Source: CAYZFD01 sp964477735
Lineage (GTDB): Bacteria > Bacteroidota > Bacteroidia > Flavobacteriales > Flavobacteriaceae
Assembly: GCA_964477735.1 (NCBI GenBank)
Contig: CAYZFD010000004.1
Location: forward strand, 7,730-71,729
Length of the DNA: 64,000 bases
Direction: 5' to 3'
Numbering within the stretch: the stretch's first letter is position 1; each line of letters begins with the position of its first letter. The position numbers and the translations under genes are program-made. Below, piece by piece: positions 9,205-17,301 of this stretch. The notes under the pieces were generated by a model that did not search any database, had not been told where the DNA came from, and saw only the letters and a program-made list of their open reading frames with translations.

Positions 9205-9792
9205 ATGAGCAGAACAAAACGTTTTGTGGACATTTTATTTTCGGGAACCCTGGTGATCACCACTTTTTGGTGGTTGGGCCCCATACTTTCGATGGCCGTA
9301 AAGTTAGACAGCCAGGGCCCGTTTCTTATCAAACAAAAAAGACAAGGCCGCTTCGAAAATGAGTTTTGGTGTTATAAAATACGCACCCTAAAAAATGACA
9401 GTGCAGCCCCCAACCCTGAGGATGAAAAAAACTTGCCCGTAACCTTCATTGGAAATCTATTGAGATGTACAGGTTTAGACGAGTTGCCTCAATTGCTCAA
9501 TGTTCTAAGGGGCGAGATGTCTATAGTGGGGCCAAGGCCTCACTTGGCGGTTTATAACGTACATTATTCAAAATTTGTTGGTGCAGAAAAAATAAAAGCC
9601 CGACACCAGGTTTTGCCCGGCTTAACTGGCTTGGCTCAAGTACGAGGCTACAAGGGCCCTGCAGAAAAGCCCGAAGACATCCAGCTCCGCATAGACAGCG
9701 ATTTAGAATATATTGAAAAGCAAAGTTTAGGCCTAGATTTTCACATCATCGTGCAGTCTGCCTTGTTGGTGCTTAAGGCCTTTTTCAAGTAA
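9205..9792 (+). CDS. Initiating sugar-phosphate transferase (PglC/WcaJ-like)
   Basis: A bacterial sugar transferase that moves a sugar-1-phosphate from a UDP-sugar to undecaprenyl phosphate, starting repeat-unit synthesis. I chose the ATG at 9205 (195 residues, MSRTKRFVDILFSG) over an upstream in-frame TTG at 9145, because family members begin just before the K/R-R-x-x-D-I-x-x-S motif. One membrane segment lies at about 9-31. Conserved parts are GPFLIKQKRQGR, YKIRTL, TGLDELPQLLNVLRGEMSIVGPRPH and PGLTGLAQV. It is the small single-domain form. It is divergent from the dehydrogenase, with a 130-bp shared upstream region. Confidence 0.88.
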   Translation: MSRTKRFVDILFSGTLVITTFWWLGPILSMAVKLDSQGPFLIKQKRQGRFENEFWCYKIRTLKNDSAAPNPEDEKNLPVTFIGNLLRCTGLDELPQLLNVLRGEMSIVGPRPHLAVYNVHYSKFVGAEKIKARHQVLPGLTGLAQVRGYKGPAEKPEDIQLRIDSDLEYIEKQSLGLDFHIIVQSALLVLKAFFK

Positions 9793-9800
9793 AACAACCC

Positions 9801-9831
9801 TTTTCTCTATCACTTGGAGTGCGTATCTTTG
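9801..9831 (+). promoter_or_regulatory. Bacteroidota-type promoter for purD
   Basis: A TATCTTTG box at 9824-9831 matches the TAnnTTTG -7 consensus exactly. A TTTT at 9801-9804, 19 bases upstream, is a weak match to the TTTG -33 element. It sits 16 bases before the purD ATG, implying a very short leader. Confidence 0.55.
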
Positions 9832-9847
9832 CCACTCAACTTTTTTT

Positions 9848-11119
9848 ATGAATATACTTGTAATCGGAAGCGGTGGAAGGGAACATACCTTTTGCTGGAA
9901 ATTGTCGCAAAGCCCAAAATGCACCCAACTTTTTGTAGCGCCAGGAAATGCAGGCACAGCAAGCCTAGCGACCAATTTACCCATACAAGTTAATGATTTT
10001 GAAAAGATCAAACAGGCCGTTCTTCAACATCAAATCGATTTGGTGGTTGTGGGCCCTGAGGATCCTTTGGTTCGCGGCATCCATGACTTCTTTTTGGCCG
10101 ACGCCGCTCTAGCTTCGGTGAAGCTAATTGGCCCTTCTAAATTGGGGGCTACCCTTGAAGGAAGTAAGGAATTTGCTAAAGAATTTATGTTTCGCCATCA
10201 AATTCCAACAGCGCCCTATCAAAGTTTTACAGCCGAAAATGTCGCTCAAGGATTGGATTATTTGGCTTCTATTCCTGCACCCTATGTGCTAAAAGCCGAT
10301 GGTTTGGCCGCCGGAAAGGGTGTGTTGATTCTTCAGGATCTAAAAGAAGCCCAAGAAGCTTTAAAAGAAATGCTGCTCGACAAAAAATTTGGCGAAGCCA
10401 GCACCCGAGTGGTCGTTGAGGGCTTTTTAGACGGTATTGAGTTGTCTTGTTTTGTGTTAACAGATGGTCAAGATTATGTCACGTTTCCTATGGCCAAAGA
10501 TTATAAGCGCATTGGAGAGGGCGACACAGGACTTAACACGGGAGGAATGGGCGCTATTTCCCCTGTTCCTTTTGCCGACAAGCACTTTATAGATAAAATT
10601 GAAAAACGCATAGTGAAACCCACCATTGATGGTTTGCAAAAAGACAACATCCCCTATGTGGGGTTTGTGTTTATAGGCCTAATCAAGGTGGGGGATGATC
10701 CTTTTGTGATTGAATATAATGTGAGAATGGGCGATCCCGAAACCGAAGTGGTTTTGCCACGCATCCAAAACGACCTCGTGGACTTGTTGTGGGCTGCCGC
10801 AAATAAAACGCTTAAAAATGTTGAAATAAAAACAGACCCTAGGGCAGCCACTACAGTCGTAGCGGTTTCAGGGGGCTATCCCGAAGCCTATGAAAAACGA
10901 AAAGTCATTAGCGGATTGGAGCAGGTCACAGCATCCATAGTTTTTCATGCAGGAACAAGTCAAGATGAAGCCAAAACATTAACAAACGGAGGAAGAGTGT
11001 TGGCCGTTACTTCCTATGGAGAAAATTACACCGAAGCCTTGAAAAAATCCTATGAAAGCCTGAAACAAATTAAGTTTGAAGGCATGTATTATAGATCGGA
11101 TTTAGGGTTTGACCTATAA
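9848..11119 (+). CDS. purD: Phosphoribosylamine-glycine ligase
   Basis: GAR synthetase, 423 residues, which joins 5-phosphoribosylamine and glycine with ATP in the second step of purine synthesis. The N-terminus is MNILVIGSGGREHTFCWKL. The ATP-grasp core includes VLKADGLAAGKGV near residue 155, and the metal-binding end is VIEYNVRMGDPETE. Full length for the family. It has its own -7 box and a very short leader. The minus-strand DUF6341 gene overlaps its last few bases (11114-11119). The following DUF6341/DUF6427/DUF4254 genes are not purine genes. Confidence 0.97.
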   Translation: MNILVIGSGGREHTFCWKLSQSPKCTQLFVAPGNAGTASLATNLPIQVNDFEKIKQAVLQHQIDLVVVGPEDPLVRGIHDFFLADAALASVKLIGPSKLGATLEGSKEFAKEFMFRHQIPTAPYQSFTAENVAQGLDYLASIPAPYVLKADGLAAGKGVLILQDLKEAQEALKEMLLDKKFGEASTRVVVEGFLDGIELSCFVLTDGQDYVTFPMAKDYKRIGEGDTGLNTGGMGAISPVPFADKHFIDKIEKRIVKPTIDGLQKDNIPYVGFVFIGLIKVGDDPFVIEYNVRMGDPETEVVLPRIQNDLVDLLWAAANKTLKNVEIKTDPRAATTVVAVSGGYPEAYEKRKVISGLEQVTASIVFHAGTSQDEAKTLTNGGRVLAVTSYGENYTEALKKSYESLKQIKFEGMYYRSDLGFDL

Positions 11120-11341
11120 AAAAGAATGGGCAGAGGGATCCTTGTCCTCTTCGCCTCGCTTGTTGAATCCAACCAATTGTTTAGACCAATACACAAAGGC
11201 TACAAAACCTACAACTAAAAACAACCAATTTACGGCATTGGCCAAAGTCCAGGATTCCAACTCTAAGGCTCTTAAAAAATCAAGAGGAGCAAAGAGTACA
11301 TTTACAAATAAATCTTCGATAGCTTTAAATAATGCATTCAT
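11114..11341 (-). CDS. DUF6341 family small membrane protein
   Basis: A 75-residue protein that I recognise as the flavobacterial DUF6341 family; no function is known. The ATG at 11341 gives MNALFKAIEDLFVNVLFAPLD, then a conserved LELESW segment, one membrane helix (about 35-55), WSKQL, and a charged tail ending HSFL. An upstream in-frame ATG at 11407 would add 22 residues without family character. The stop overlaps the end of purD by 6 bp. An opposite-strand open frame (11109-11423) covers the same DNA but lacks protein-like composition. Confidence 0.72.
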   Translation of the reverse strand: MNALFKAIEDLFVNVLFAPLDFLRALELESWTLANAVNWLFLVVGFVAFVYWSKQLVGFNKRGEEDKDPSAHSFL

Positions 11342-11416
11342 AAATCTGGTTTTTGTGGCGATGAACTTCAGCAGAAATTCACCTATATTTACGAAGCAAA
11401 AATACAAAAAGGCTTT

Positions 11417-12298
11417 ATGTTAACAAGGGTTTTCAAGAAATCTTCTAACAGCACCATGTTGGGCCTTGTTTTCTTGTTTTTGGCCACTGCTATCCTCAAC
11501 CTTTGGGGACAAAGCCTGTTACACATTTTTCATGCGCTTTTTTTAATGTTTTTGGTTTTATTGCTGCAACAGCAATTGATTAAAACCTATGAATTTAAAA
11601 GTAAAAATAGCTACCATTTGTTGTTTTCTTTGCTCTTTATTTTATGTTTTCCTTCAGTCTTTTTCGATCCACAAAGCCTCTGGGCATTGAGCTGTTTACA
11701 AGCCTCCTTGCTCATTGTAGAATCCTTAAATAAAAACAACAGCTTTCGCCTTTTCGAAAGCGCATTGCTTTGGACCATCGGACTCATGATTTTTCCACCG
11801 ATGACTTTGTTCATTATGCCAATATTTTTGCGCCTCATGCAGCAAAGACTACTTCATTTAAGAGCCTTTATTTTGGTGGCCTTAGCCATGGCTACGACTT
11901 GGCTGATTGCTTTTGTTTTTGATGTTTATTTAGACACAAATTTCATGGGATTTTTGAAGTGGAAACCTAGCTATGCCGATGTTAAAGCATCTTCACCCTA
12001 CTCATGGATATTGCTTTTGTTTCTAATCATCAATACTTTTGCTTATACCGTTGTTGGTATAAGGTGGCAAGGTCAGAAAAAACACCATTTTCATTTCTTG
12101 CTCGTATGGCTTTTTTGGGCCACAACATTTGTGTTCATAGCACAAGAAAACCACAACGCATTAGGGTTTTTAATGTTGCCTGTGTCCATCATTTGCAGCC
12201 AAAACCTTCAACATTTACCAGCACTAAAATATAAAGAAGGCTATATTTGGTTCTGCATACTGCTTATGCTTGTCTATCGACTTTCCTTATCTTTGTAA
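11417..12298 (+). CDS. DUF6427 family polytopic membrane protein
   Basis: A 293-residue integral membrane protein with roughly nine hydrophobic segments and few charged loops. The start MLTRVFKKSSNSTMLGL resembles the DUF6427 family of Flavobacteriia (MI/LTxxFKKS... start). No enzymatic motif is visible and no function is known. It is divergent from the DUF6341 gene (75 bp between the starts), and its 3' end contains a candidate promoter for the DUF4254 gene. Linkage of DUF6427, DUF6341 and purD is one reason to place the organism in Flavobacteriia. Confidence 0.72.
   Translation: MLTRVFKKSSNSTMLGLVFLFLATAILNLWGQSLLHIFHALFLMFLVLLLQQQLIKTYEFKSKNSYHLLFSLLFILCFPSVFFDPQSLWALSCLQASLLIVESLNKNNSFRLFESALLWTIGLMIFPPMTLFIMPIFLRLMQQRLLHLRAFILVALAMATTWLIAFVFDVYLDTNFMGFLKWKPSYADVKASSPYSWILLLFLIINTFAYTVVGIRWQGQKKHHFHFLLVWLFWATTFVFIAQENHNALGFLMLPVSIICSQNLQHLPALKYKEGYIWFCILLMLVYRLSLSL
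12288..12295 (+). promoter_or_regulatory. Candidate -7 box for DUF4254/GT9 pair
   Basis: TATCTTTG, an exact TAnnTTTG match, spans 12288-12295, inside the end of the preceding gene and 11 bases before the next ATG. No good -33 element is seen at the expected distance, so this is tentative. Confidence 0.4.
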
Positions 12299-12306
12299 AA
12301 AAATTT

Positions 12307-12915
12307 ATGGAACTCAGCCTACGAGCATTTAAAATTTTTCAAGAAGCCATCAAGGTTTATCATATTGAAGATTCGGTTTCACAACCGTTCGAAAATCCCT
12401 ATGCCAAAAGCGATTTGCTAGAACATTTGCTCTATCGAAAATGTTGGATCGACACCGTTCAGTGGCATTATGAAGACATCATTCGAGATCCCAAGATTGA
12501 TCCCGTTAAAGCTCTAGCACTTAAAAGAAAAATAGATGCCTCAAATCAAGATAGAACGGATATGGTAGAATTCATAGACAGTTATTTTTTAGACTTATAC
12601 AAAGCCGTTCAAACCAAGCCCAACGCGCGCTTCAATTCCGAAAGTCCAGCTTGGGCGATCGATCGCTTGTCGATTTTGGCCCTTAAAATCTATCATATGT
12701 CTGAAGAAGCCAACCGCTCTTCTGCTACTGTTGATCATCGCAAAAAGTGTCAGGAAAAACTACAAGTACTTCAGCAACAAAAAGCGGATTTGTGCCAAGC
12801 CATAGACGAATTGCTAGCAGAAATACAAGCTGGAGACAAATACATGAAAGTCTATAAGCAAATGAAAATGTATAATGATGACGACCTGAACCCCGTCTTG
12901 TATCAACCCAAGTAG
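12307..12915 (+). CDS. DUF4254 domain-containing protein
   Basis: A 202-residue soluble, largely helical protein starting MELSLRAFKIFQEAIKVYH at the ATG 12307; a longer frame from 12247 would lie in the previous gene and adds unrelated residues. Conserved-looking segments include LLYRKCWIDTVQWHYED, NQDRTDMVEFID and SPAWAIDRLSILALKIYHM. The C-terminal half is a probable coiled coil. In Bacteroidota this family is habitually next to a GT9 glycosyltransferase, as here (2 bp apart). Its function is unknown to me; a role linked to LPS core assembly is only an inference from that linkage. Confidence 0.8.
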   Translation: MELSLRAFKIFQEAIKVYHIEDSVSQPFENPYAKSDLLEHLLYRKCWIDTVQWHYEDIIRDPKIDPVKALALKRKIDASNQDRTDMVEFIDSYFLDLYKAVQTKPNARFNSESPAWAIDRLSILALKIYHMSEEANRSSATVDHRKKCQEKLQVLQQQKADLCQAIDELLAEIQAGDKYMKVYKQMKMYNDDDLNPVLYQPK

Positions 12916-12917
12916 CT

Positions 12918-13952
12918 ATGAATCCTCGCCCGCATCTTCTTGTTTTTCGTTTTTCAGCTATGGGCGATGTCGCCATGTTGGTTCCCGTTTTTCGGGGCTT
13001 GTTTGAGCGTTATCCAAACCTTCGAATAACTTTTGTTTCGACCCCACACTTGCAACCGCTTTTTGCAGAATTTGATCGCCTCCACTTTTTTGAATTCCAA
13101 CCCAAAGAGAAGCATAATGGCATTGGCGGTTTATGGAAAATTTTTCAAGAATTGAAAAGCCTCAAGCCTGTGGCTATAGCCGACCTTCACGCTGTGATTC
13201 GTAGTCGTATTTTAAGCCTTTTTTTTAGATTGTTTTTTTATAAAGTGGCCTCAATTAACAAAGGTAGAAAGGAAAAAAAAGCACTCACCAGTTATCCCAA
13301 AAAACTATGGGAACCCCTAGCCTCAACCCACTATCGCTATGCTTCAGTTTTTACTCGGTTAGGGTTCGAAATAGATTTATCAGACCATTTATTCCCTTCC
13401 AAACCAAGCCTCCATAAAGATCTTCGCTCCTCTATTCCCCAAACTGAACTTAAATGGATTGGCATAGCCCCTTTTGCTTCCTTCGCCGGCAAAACCTACC
13501 CGATGGATTTGATGCAACAAGTAGTCGCAGCGATGTCTCAAAATTATCAAGTTATTTTGTTTGGTGCTGCTGGAAAAGAAGCCCAGCAGTTGCAACTTTG
13601 GGAAAAAGCCTATCCAAATGTTTATTCAGTGGCCGGGAAAGTTGACCTGGCGGCCGAACTTTCGGCCATCGCTCACTTAGATTTAATGATTTCCATGGAC
13701 TCGGCCAATGGACATATGGCTGCAAACTATAATGTTCCAGTAATCACTGTTTGGGGACTCACACACCCCTATGCAGGCTTTGCGCCATTCAGACAGCCTT
13801 TAGAGCATTGTGTGCTGCCCAGCAGAAAAGAATTTCCAAAAATTCCAACCTCGGTTTATGGAAATAAAATCCCTAAAGGCTATGAGCATGTCATGCGAAG
13901 CATTCAGCCCAAAGAAATTATCGACAAGGCAGTTGAGGTTTTAAAGCCCTAA
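12918..13952 (+). CDS. Glycosyltransferase family 9 (heptosyltransferase-like)
   Basis: A 344-residue GT-B enzyme of the ADP-heptose:LPS heptosyltransferase family. The N-terminus HLLVFRFSAMGDVAMLVPVFRGL matches the family (RxSAxGD). The C-terminal donor-binding part includes IAPFASFAGKTYP near residue 182 and SMDSANGHMAANYNVPVITVWG near 258-279. It should act on the cytoplasmic side in LPS core assembly; sugar specificity is not evident. It follows the DUF4254 gene by 2 bp. Its TAA shares the CTAA at 13949-13952 with the stop of the convergent reductase. Confidence 0.87.
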   Translation: MNPRPHLLVFRFSAMGDVAMLVPVFRGLFERYPNLRITFVSTPHLQPLFAEFDRLHFFEFQPKEKHNGIGGLWKIFQELKSLKPVAIADLHAVIRSRILSLFFRLFFYKVASINKGRKEKKALTSYPKKLWEPLASTHYRYASVFTRLGFEIDLSDHLFPSKPSLHKDLRSSIPQTELKWIGIAPFASFAGKTYPMDLMQQVVAAMSQNYQVILFGAAGKEAQQLQLWEKAYPNVYSVAGKVDLAAELSAIAHLDLMISMDSANGHMAANYNVPVITVWGLTHPYAGFAPFRQPLEHCVLPSRKEFPKIPTSVYGNKIPKGYEHVMRSIQPKEIIDKAVEVLKP

Positions 13953-14998
13953 ACATCATCGAAATCGACTACGATGTTGGACGTGGTGGGCCGTGATTGG
14001 CAAGCTAGAATCAGTCCTTCATCGAGTTCGCTTTCTGTGAGAATTTGGTTGTTGTCCATGACAACATTTCCACTTTTTAGCCGTCCAATACAACTACAAC
14101 AAACGCCTCCTTGACAAGAATAGGGAACATCAATTTTTTCAGACAAAGCCGCTTCTAATAACGTTTTTTTACCCCTCATTTCAAATGAAAACGTTTCGTC
14201 ATCGACCACAACAGAAACGCTACAATTTCCATCGAAAGCCGTGTTGTTTTGAGCCCCATCAGACACTGTGCTAAAAAATTCTTTATGAATAATGGCTTCT
14301 TCAACGGCCGACTCTAGCAAGGCTTTTTCAACGGTTGCAATCATTCCTTCAGGGCCACACAAGTAAAAGGCATCAAAACTTTCTTGTGCGTGCATATTTT
14401 TTAAAACATAGCCAACAGTTGAGGCCTCTATACGTCCAAAAAGACTGTTTTCTTGGTTTGATTGACTGAACACATCGTAAACCACAAACCGGTCAGAATA
14501 CAGGTTTTGTAATTGCTGAATGTCTTCCGAAAACAAACGATCGTTGGGAGTTTTATTGCCATACACCAAGACCACTTTGTTGAGAGAATCGTGTAAAGCT
14601 GTTTTAATGATCGACAAAATGGGGGTGATGCCACTGCCCGCAGCAAAACAAACGATCGACTGGGCTTTGTTGGGATTGTTTTCGAACACAAACCGACCTT
14701 CGGGAGGAAAAACCTCTAAACTTTGGTTTGAAGTTAATTTTTGATTCGCAAAACTAGAAAAAACACCACCCGACACCTCCTTGATGGCCACTTGCCACAA
14801 CGCCTCGTGAGGGGCAGAACACAAGGAGTAGGCACGCCGAATCAACTGACCCTCAATCTCTGTTTGAAGACTTAGATATTGTCCGGCTTTGAAGGCAAAA
14901 ACATCTTTGAGCGAGGCGGGCACATCAAAAGTTAAAGACACAGCACTTTTAGTTTCTTGTTTAACAGCGAGAAGAGGGAGCATATAGGGTTTAGACAT
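13949..14998 (-). CDS. PaaE-like ferredoxin-NADP reductase with C-terminal 2Fe-2S domain
   Basis: A 349-residue flavin/iron-sulfur electron-transfer protein. Order: FAD-binding barrel (RAYSLCSAP), NAD-binding domain (CFAAGSGITPILSI) and plant-type ferredoxin domain with CQGGVCCSC plus a distal cysteine in ILACQSRP. I chose the ATG at 14998 (MSKPYMLPLLAVKQ); the longer frame to 15073 would overlap the divergent DUF5687 start. PaaE proper is the reductase of phenylacetyl-CoA epoxidase, but no paa genes are near. It may serve a different oxygenase or desaturase, as lone copies in Bacteroidota seem to do. Confidence 0.85.
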   Translation of the reverse strand: MSKPYMLPLLAVKQETKSAVSLTFDVPASLKDVFAFKAGQYLSLQTEIEGQLIRRAYSLCSAPHEALWQVAIKEVSGGVFSSFANQKLTSNQSLEVFPPEGRFVFENNPNKAQSIVCFAAGSGITPILSIIKTALHDSLNKVVLVYGNKTPNDRLFSEDIQQLQNLYSDRFVVYDVFSQSNQENSLFGRIEASTVGYVLKNMHAQESFDAFYLCGPEGMIATVEKALLESAVEEAIIHKEFFSTVSDGAQNNTAFDGNCSVSVVVDDETFSFEMRGKKTLLEAALSEKIDVPYSCQGGVCCSCIGRLKSGNVVMDNNQILTESELDEGLILACQSRPTTSNIVVDFDDV

Positions 14999-15045
14999 CG
15001 TAGCAATTTTTGACAAAAATAAAGAACTCATTGGTAAAAATCCCT

Positions 15046-15053
15046 TATTTTTG
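15046..15053 (+). promoter_or_regulatory. Candidate -7 box for DUF5687/ABC operon
   Basis: TATTTTTG, an exact TAnnTTTG match, lies 6 bases before the ATG at 15060. If used, the transcript would be leaderless or nearly so. No clear -33 element is seen. Confidence 0.35.
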
Positions 15054-15059
15054 GTCATT

Positions 15060-16544
15060 ATGAGTCGCTCCATAAGCCACTATTTTCTAATCCTTCAATG
15101 GAAGTCCTTTCTTCGGTCGCCATCTTTTGCCACCAATCTTTGGTTTAAAATCCTTCAAATTATTTTGGTGCTTTATTTTGTTGTTGTGCTTTTGGCGCTG
15201 GGTTTTGGCGCTTATTACATTATCGAGGAGTTCTATAAATCCGACCCTCTTCAGGTGGTGAATGGTTTTATGATTTATGGTGTTGGCTTTTGGATTGTGT
15301 ATCGATTTTTTCTGCAAAAAATGCCTGTTCTAAACGTCCAACCATTCATGATGTTGCCTGTTTCGAAAAGCACGCTAGTGCACTTGGCTTTGGGAGCGTC
15401 TAGCTTTTCTTTTTTCAATTGGATTAATGCGTTTTTCTTCATTCCTTTCAGTGTGGTTTTATGCATGAAGGGCTACCCATTCTTTCAAGTGCTGAGTTGG
15501 CATTTTGGCATCATGGGGCTGGTATATTTCACAAATTATTTAAACCTTCTCATCAACAACAAGAACATTTTTTTCTATGGCACACTTGTGTTGATGTTAG
15601 GCTTCTTTGCTATTGATAAGTGGACTTCCTGGAGTTTGGTGGCGCAATCGGGTTTAATTTTCGAGGCTTTCTATGATCAGCCCTATATGGCTATTTGGCC
15701 ATGGGGGCTTACGATATTGGCCTATTTTGGTGCTTTTCGGCACTTTAAAAAAGCATTGTACCTCGATGGCTTGCTTCAAAAAACACACACGAGTGTTCGT
15801 GAATACAACTTAACTTGGCTGAACCGTTTTGGCCAAATGACCCCTTTCCTTAAAAACGACCTAAGACTCATACTAAGAAACAAACGATCGCGCACAACGG
15901 TTATCGTTTCAATCTTATTTTTGTTTTATGGACTTCTTTTCTTCTCAGAAAACTTAGCAGCCTATGAAAGCCCTATTTGGAAAATTTTTGCAGGAATTTT
16001 CGTCAGTGGCGGCTTTTTGTTCACTTTTGGCCAGTATGTGCCGAGTTGGGACAGTGCCTATTATCCATTTCTGATGAGTCAGAACATTCACTATAAAGAA
16101 TATCTCCAGTCGAAGTGGTTGTTGATTGTGGTGGCGACGGTTGTGAGCTTGGTGATCGGCACATTTTACCTATACTTTGGTCTTGGAGCCTACCTCGCAG
16201 TCTTGGCAGGGGCACTCTACAATATTGGGGTGAACAGTTACCTAGTTTTGTGGGGAGGTGCCTACATTAAAACGCCCATTGATCTGAATTCAAACAAAAA
16301 AGCATTTGGCGACAAACAGGCCTTCAATTCTAAAACCTTGTTGTTGACCATCCCCAAGCTCGTTTTGCCTGTTTTGGTTTATGCGGCAGGGCATTACCTT
16401 TTAGGGGTTTATTGGGGGTACTTTTTTGTGGCCACGCTTGGCCTAGCAGGGTTATTTTTTAAAGGGGCTGTTTTTAAAAAAATTGAAGGACTTTACAAAA
16501 AACAAAAATATAGCACATTAGCGGCCTACAAAACCAAATTTTAA
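15060..16544 (+). CDS. DUF5687 family ABC-transporter-like membrane subunit
   Basis: A 494-residue membrane protein with about 12 hydrophobic segments, recognised as the DUF5687 family. I chose the ATG at 15060 (MSRSISHYFLILQWKSF) rather than the TTG at 15051. The first cytoplasmic stretch and the repeat of a similar one near residue 265 (FLKNDLRLILRNKRSRT) suggest two related halves, as in ABC-2 permeases. It is 3 bp upstream of an ABC ATPase, so the pair probably makes one exporter. The cargo is unknown. Confidence 0.78.
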   Translation: MSRSISHYFLILQWKSFLRSPSFATNLWFKILQIILVLYFVVVLLALGFGAYYIIEEFYKSDPLQVVNGFMIYGVGFWIVYRFFLQKMPVLNVQPFMMLPVSKSTLVHLALGASSFSFFNWINAFFFIPFSVVLCMKGYPFFQVLSWHFGIMGLVYFTNYLNLLINNKNIFFYGTLVLMLGFFAIDKWTSWSLVAQSGLIFEAFYDQPYMAIWPWGLTILAYFGAFRHFKKALYLDGLLQKTHTSVREYNLTWLNRFGQMTPFLKNDLRLILRNKRSRTTVIVSILFLFYGLLFFSENLAAYESPIWKIFAGIFVSGGFLFTFGQYVPSWDSAYYPFLMSQNIHYKEYLQSKWLLIVVATVVSLVIGTFYLYFGLGAYLAVLAGALYNIGVNSYLVLWGGAYIKTPIDLNSNKKAFGDKQAFNSKTLLLTIPKLVLPVLVYAAGHYLLGVYWGYFFVATLGLAGLFFKGAVFKKIEGLYKKQKYSTLAAYKTKF

Positions 16545-16547
16545 ACC

Positions 16548-17267
16548 ATGATTAAACTCGAAAATTTACATAAATCATACGAAGGAAACCAAGTGCTTTC
16601 TCTACCGTCACTTCAAATTTCTAGGGGCCAGAGTTTGGGTTTGGTCGGGAATAATGGTGCCGGAAAAACCACCCTTTTTAGTTTAATCCTAGACCTGATC
16701 AAACCCACAAAAGGGCACGTCTATATAAATGATGTAGCGGTGAACAAGTCTGAAGATTGGAAGTCAATTACAGCAGCCTTTTTAGATGAAAACTTTTTGA
16801 TAGGCTACCTCACACCAGAAGAATATTTTGGTTTTGTGGCCGATCTTAGAAAAGTAAACCCCGAAGCTCTCCAAGTTTTCTTGGGTCAGTTTCAAGAATT
16901 TTTTAACGGGGAAATTTTATCCAAAAAAAAATACATTAGAGATTTATCAAAAGGAAATCAAAAAAAGGTGGGTATCGTTGGCGCACTCATCGGTCAGCCC
17001 AGTCTCGTAATCCTCGACGAGCCCTTTGCCAATCTTGATCCAACAACACAAATTCTCTTAAAAAAAATCCTTAAAAATTTAGCATCCCAGCAGGGCACAA
17101 CAGTCCTTATTTCGAGTCATGATTTGCAACATGTCACAGAAGTGTGTGAGCGTATTGTGGTGCTTGAAAAAGGAGAAATCGTCCAAGACAAAGCCACAAC
17201 CCCACAAACACTAAAAGAATTAGAAGACTTTTTCACTAAGCTAATCCGTGAGGAGAATGCTAATTGA
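16548..17267 (+). CDS. ABC transporter ATP-binding protein
   Basis: A 239-residue ABC ATPase. Walker A is GNNGAGKTT (34-42), the signature motif is the variant LSKGNQKK near 136-143, Walker B is LVILDEP near 157-163, and the switch histidine is in ISSHD. The LSKGNQ form of the signature is common in ABC-2 type exporters. It is translated 3 bp after the DUF5687 permease and should power it. The sprE-like gene starts 34 bp downstream and may be cotranscribed, although the link is probably positional only. Confidence 0.9.
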   Translation: MIKLENLHKSYEGNQVLSLPSLQISRGQSLGLVGNNGAGKTTLFSLILDLIKPTKGHVYINDVAVNKSEDWKSITAAFLDENFLIGYLTPEEYFGFVADLRKVNPEALQVFLGQFQEFFNGEILSKKKYIRDLSKGNQKKVGIVGALIGQPSLVILDEPFANLDPTTQILLKKILKNLASQQGTTVLISSHDLQHVTEVCERIVVLEKGEIVQDKATTPQTLKELEDFFTKLIREENAN

Positions 17268-17301
17268 TATACTAAAAACACAAAAATACAGTTTAAATAA
17301 C

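Noticed and set aside
11109..11423. 104-residue frame on the + strand
   Set aside because: It lies opposite the DUF6341 gene, which has the family pattern; the + frame is a low-complexity K/S/N-rich shadow.
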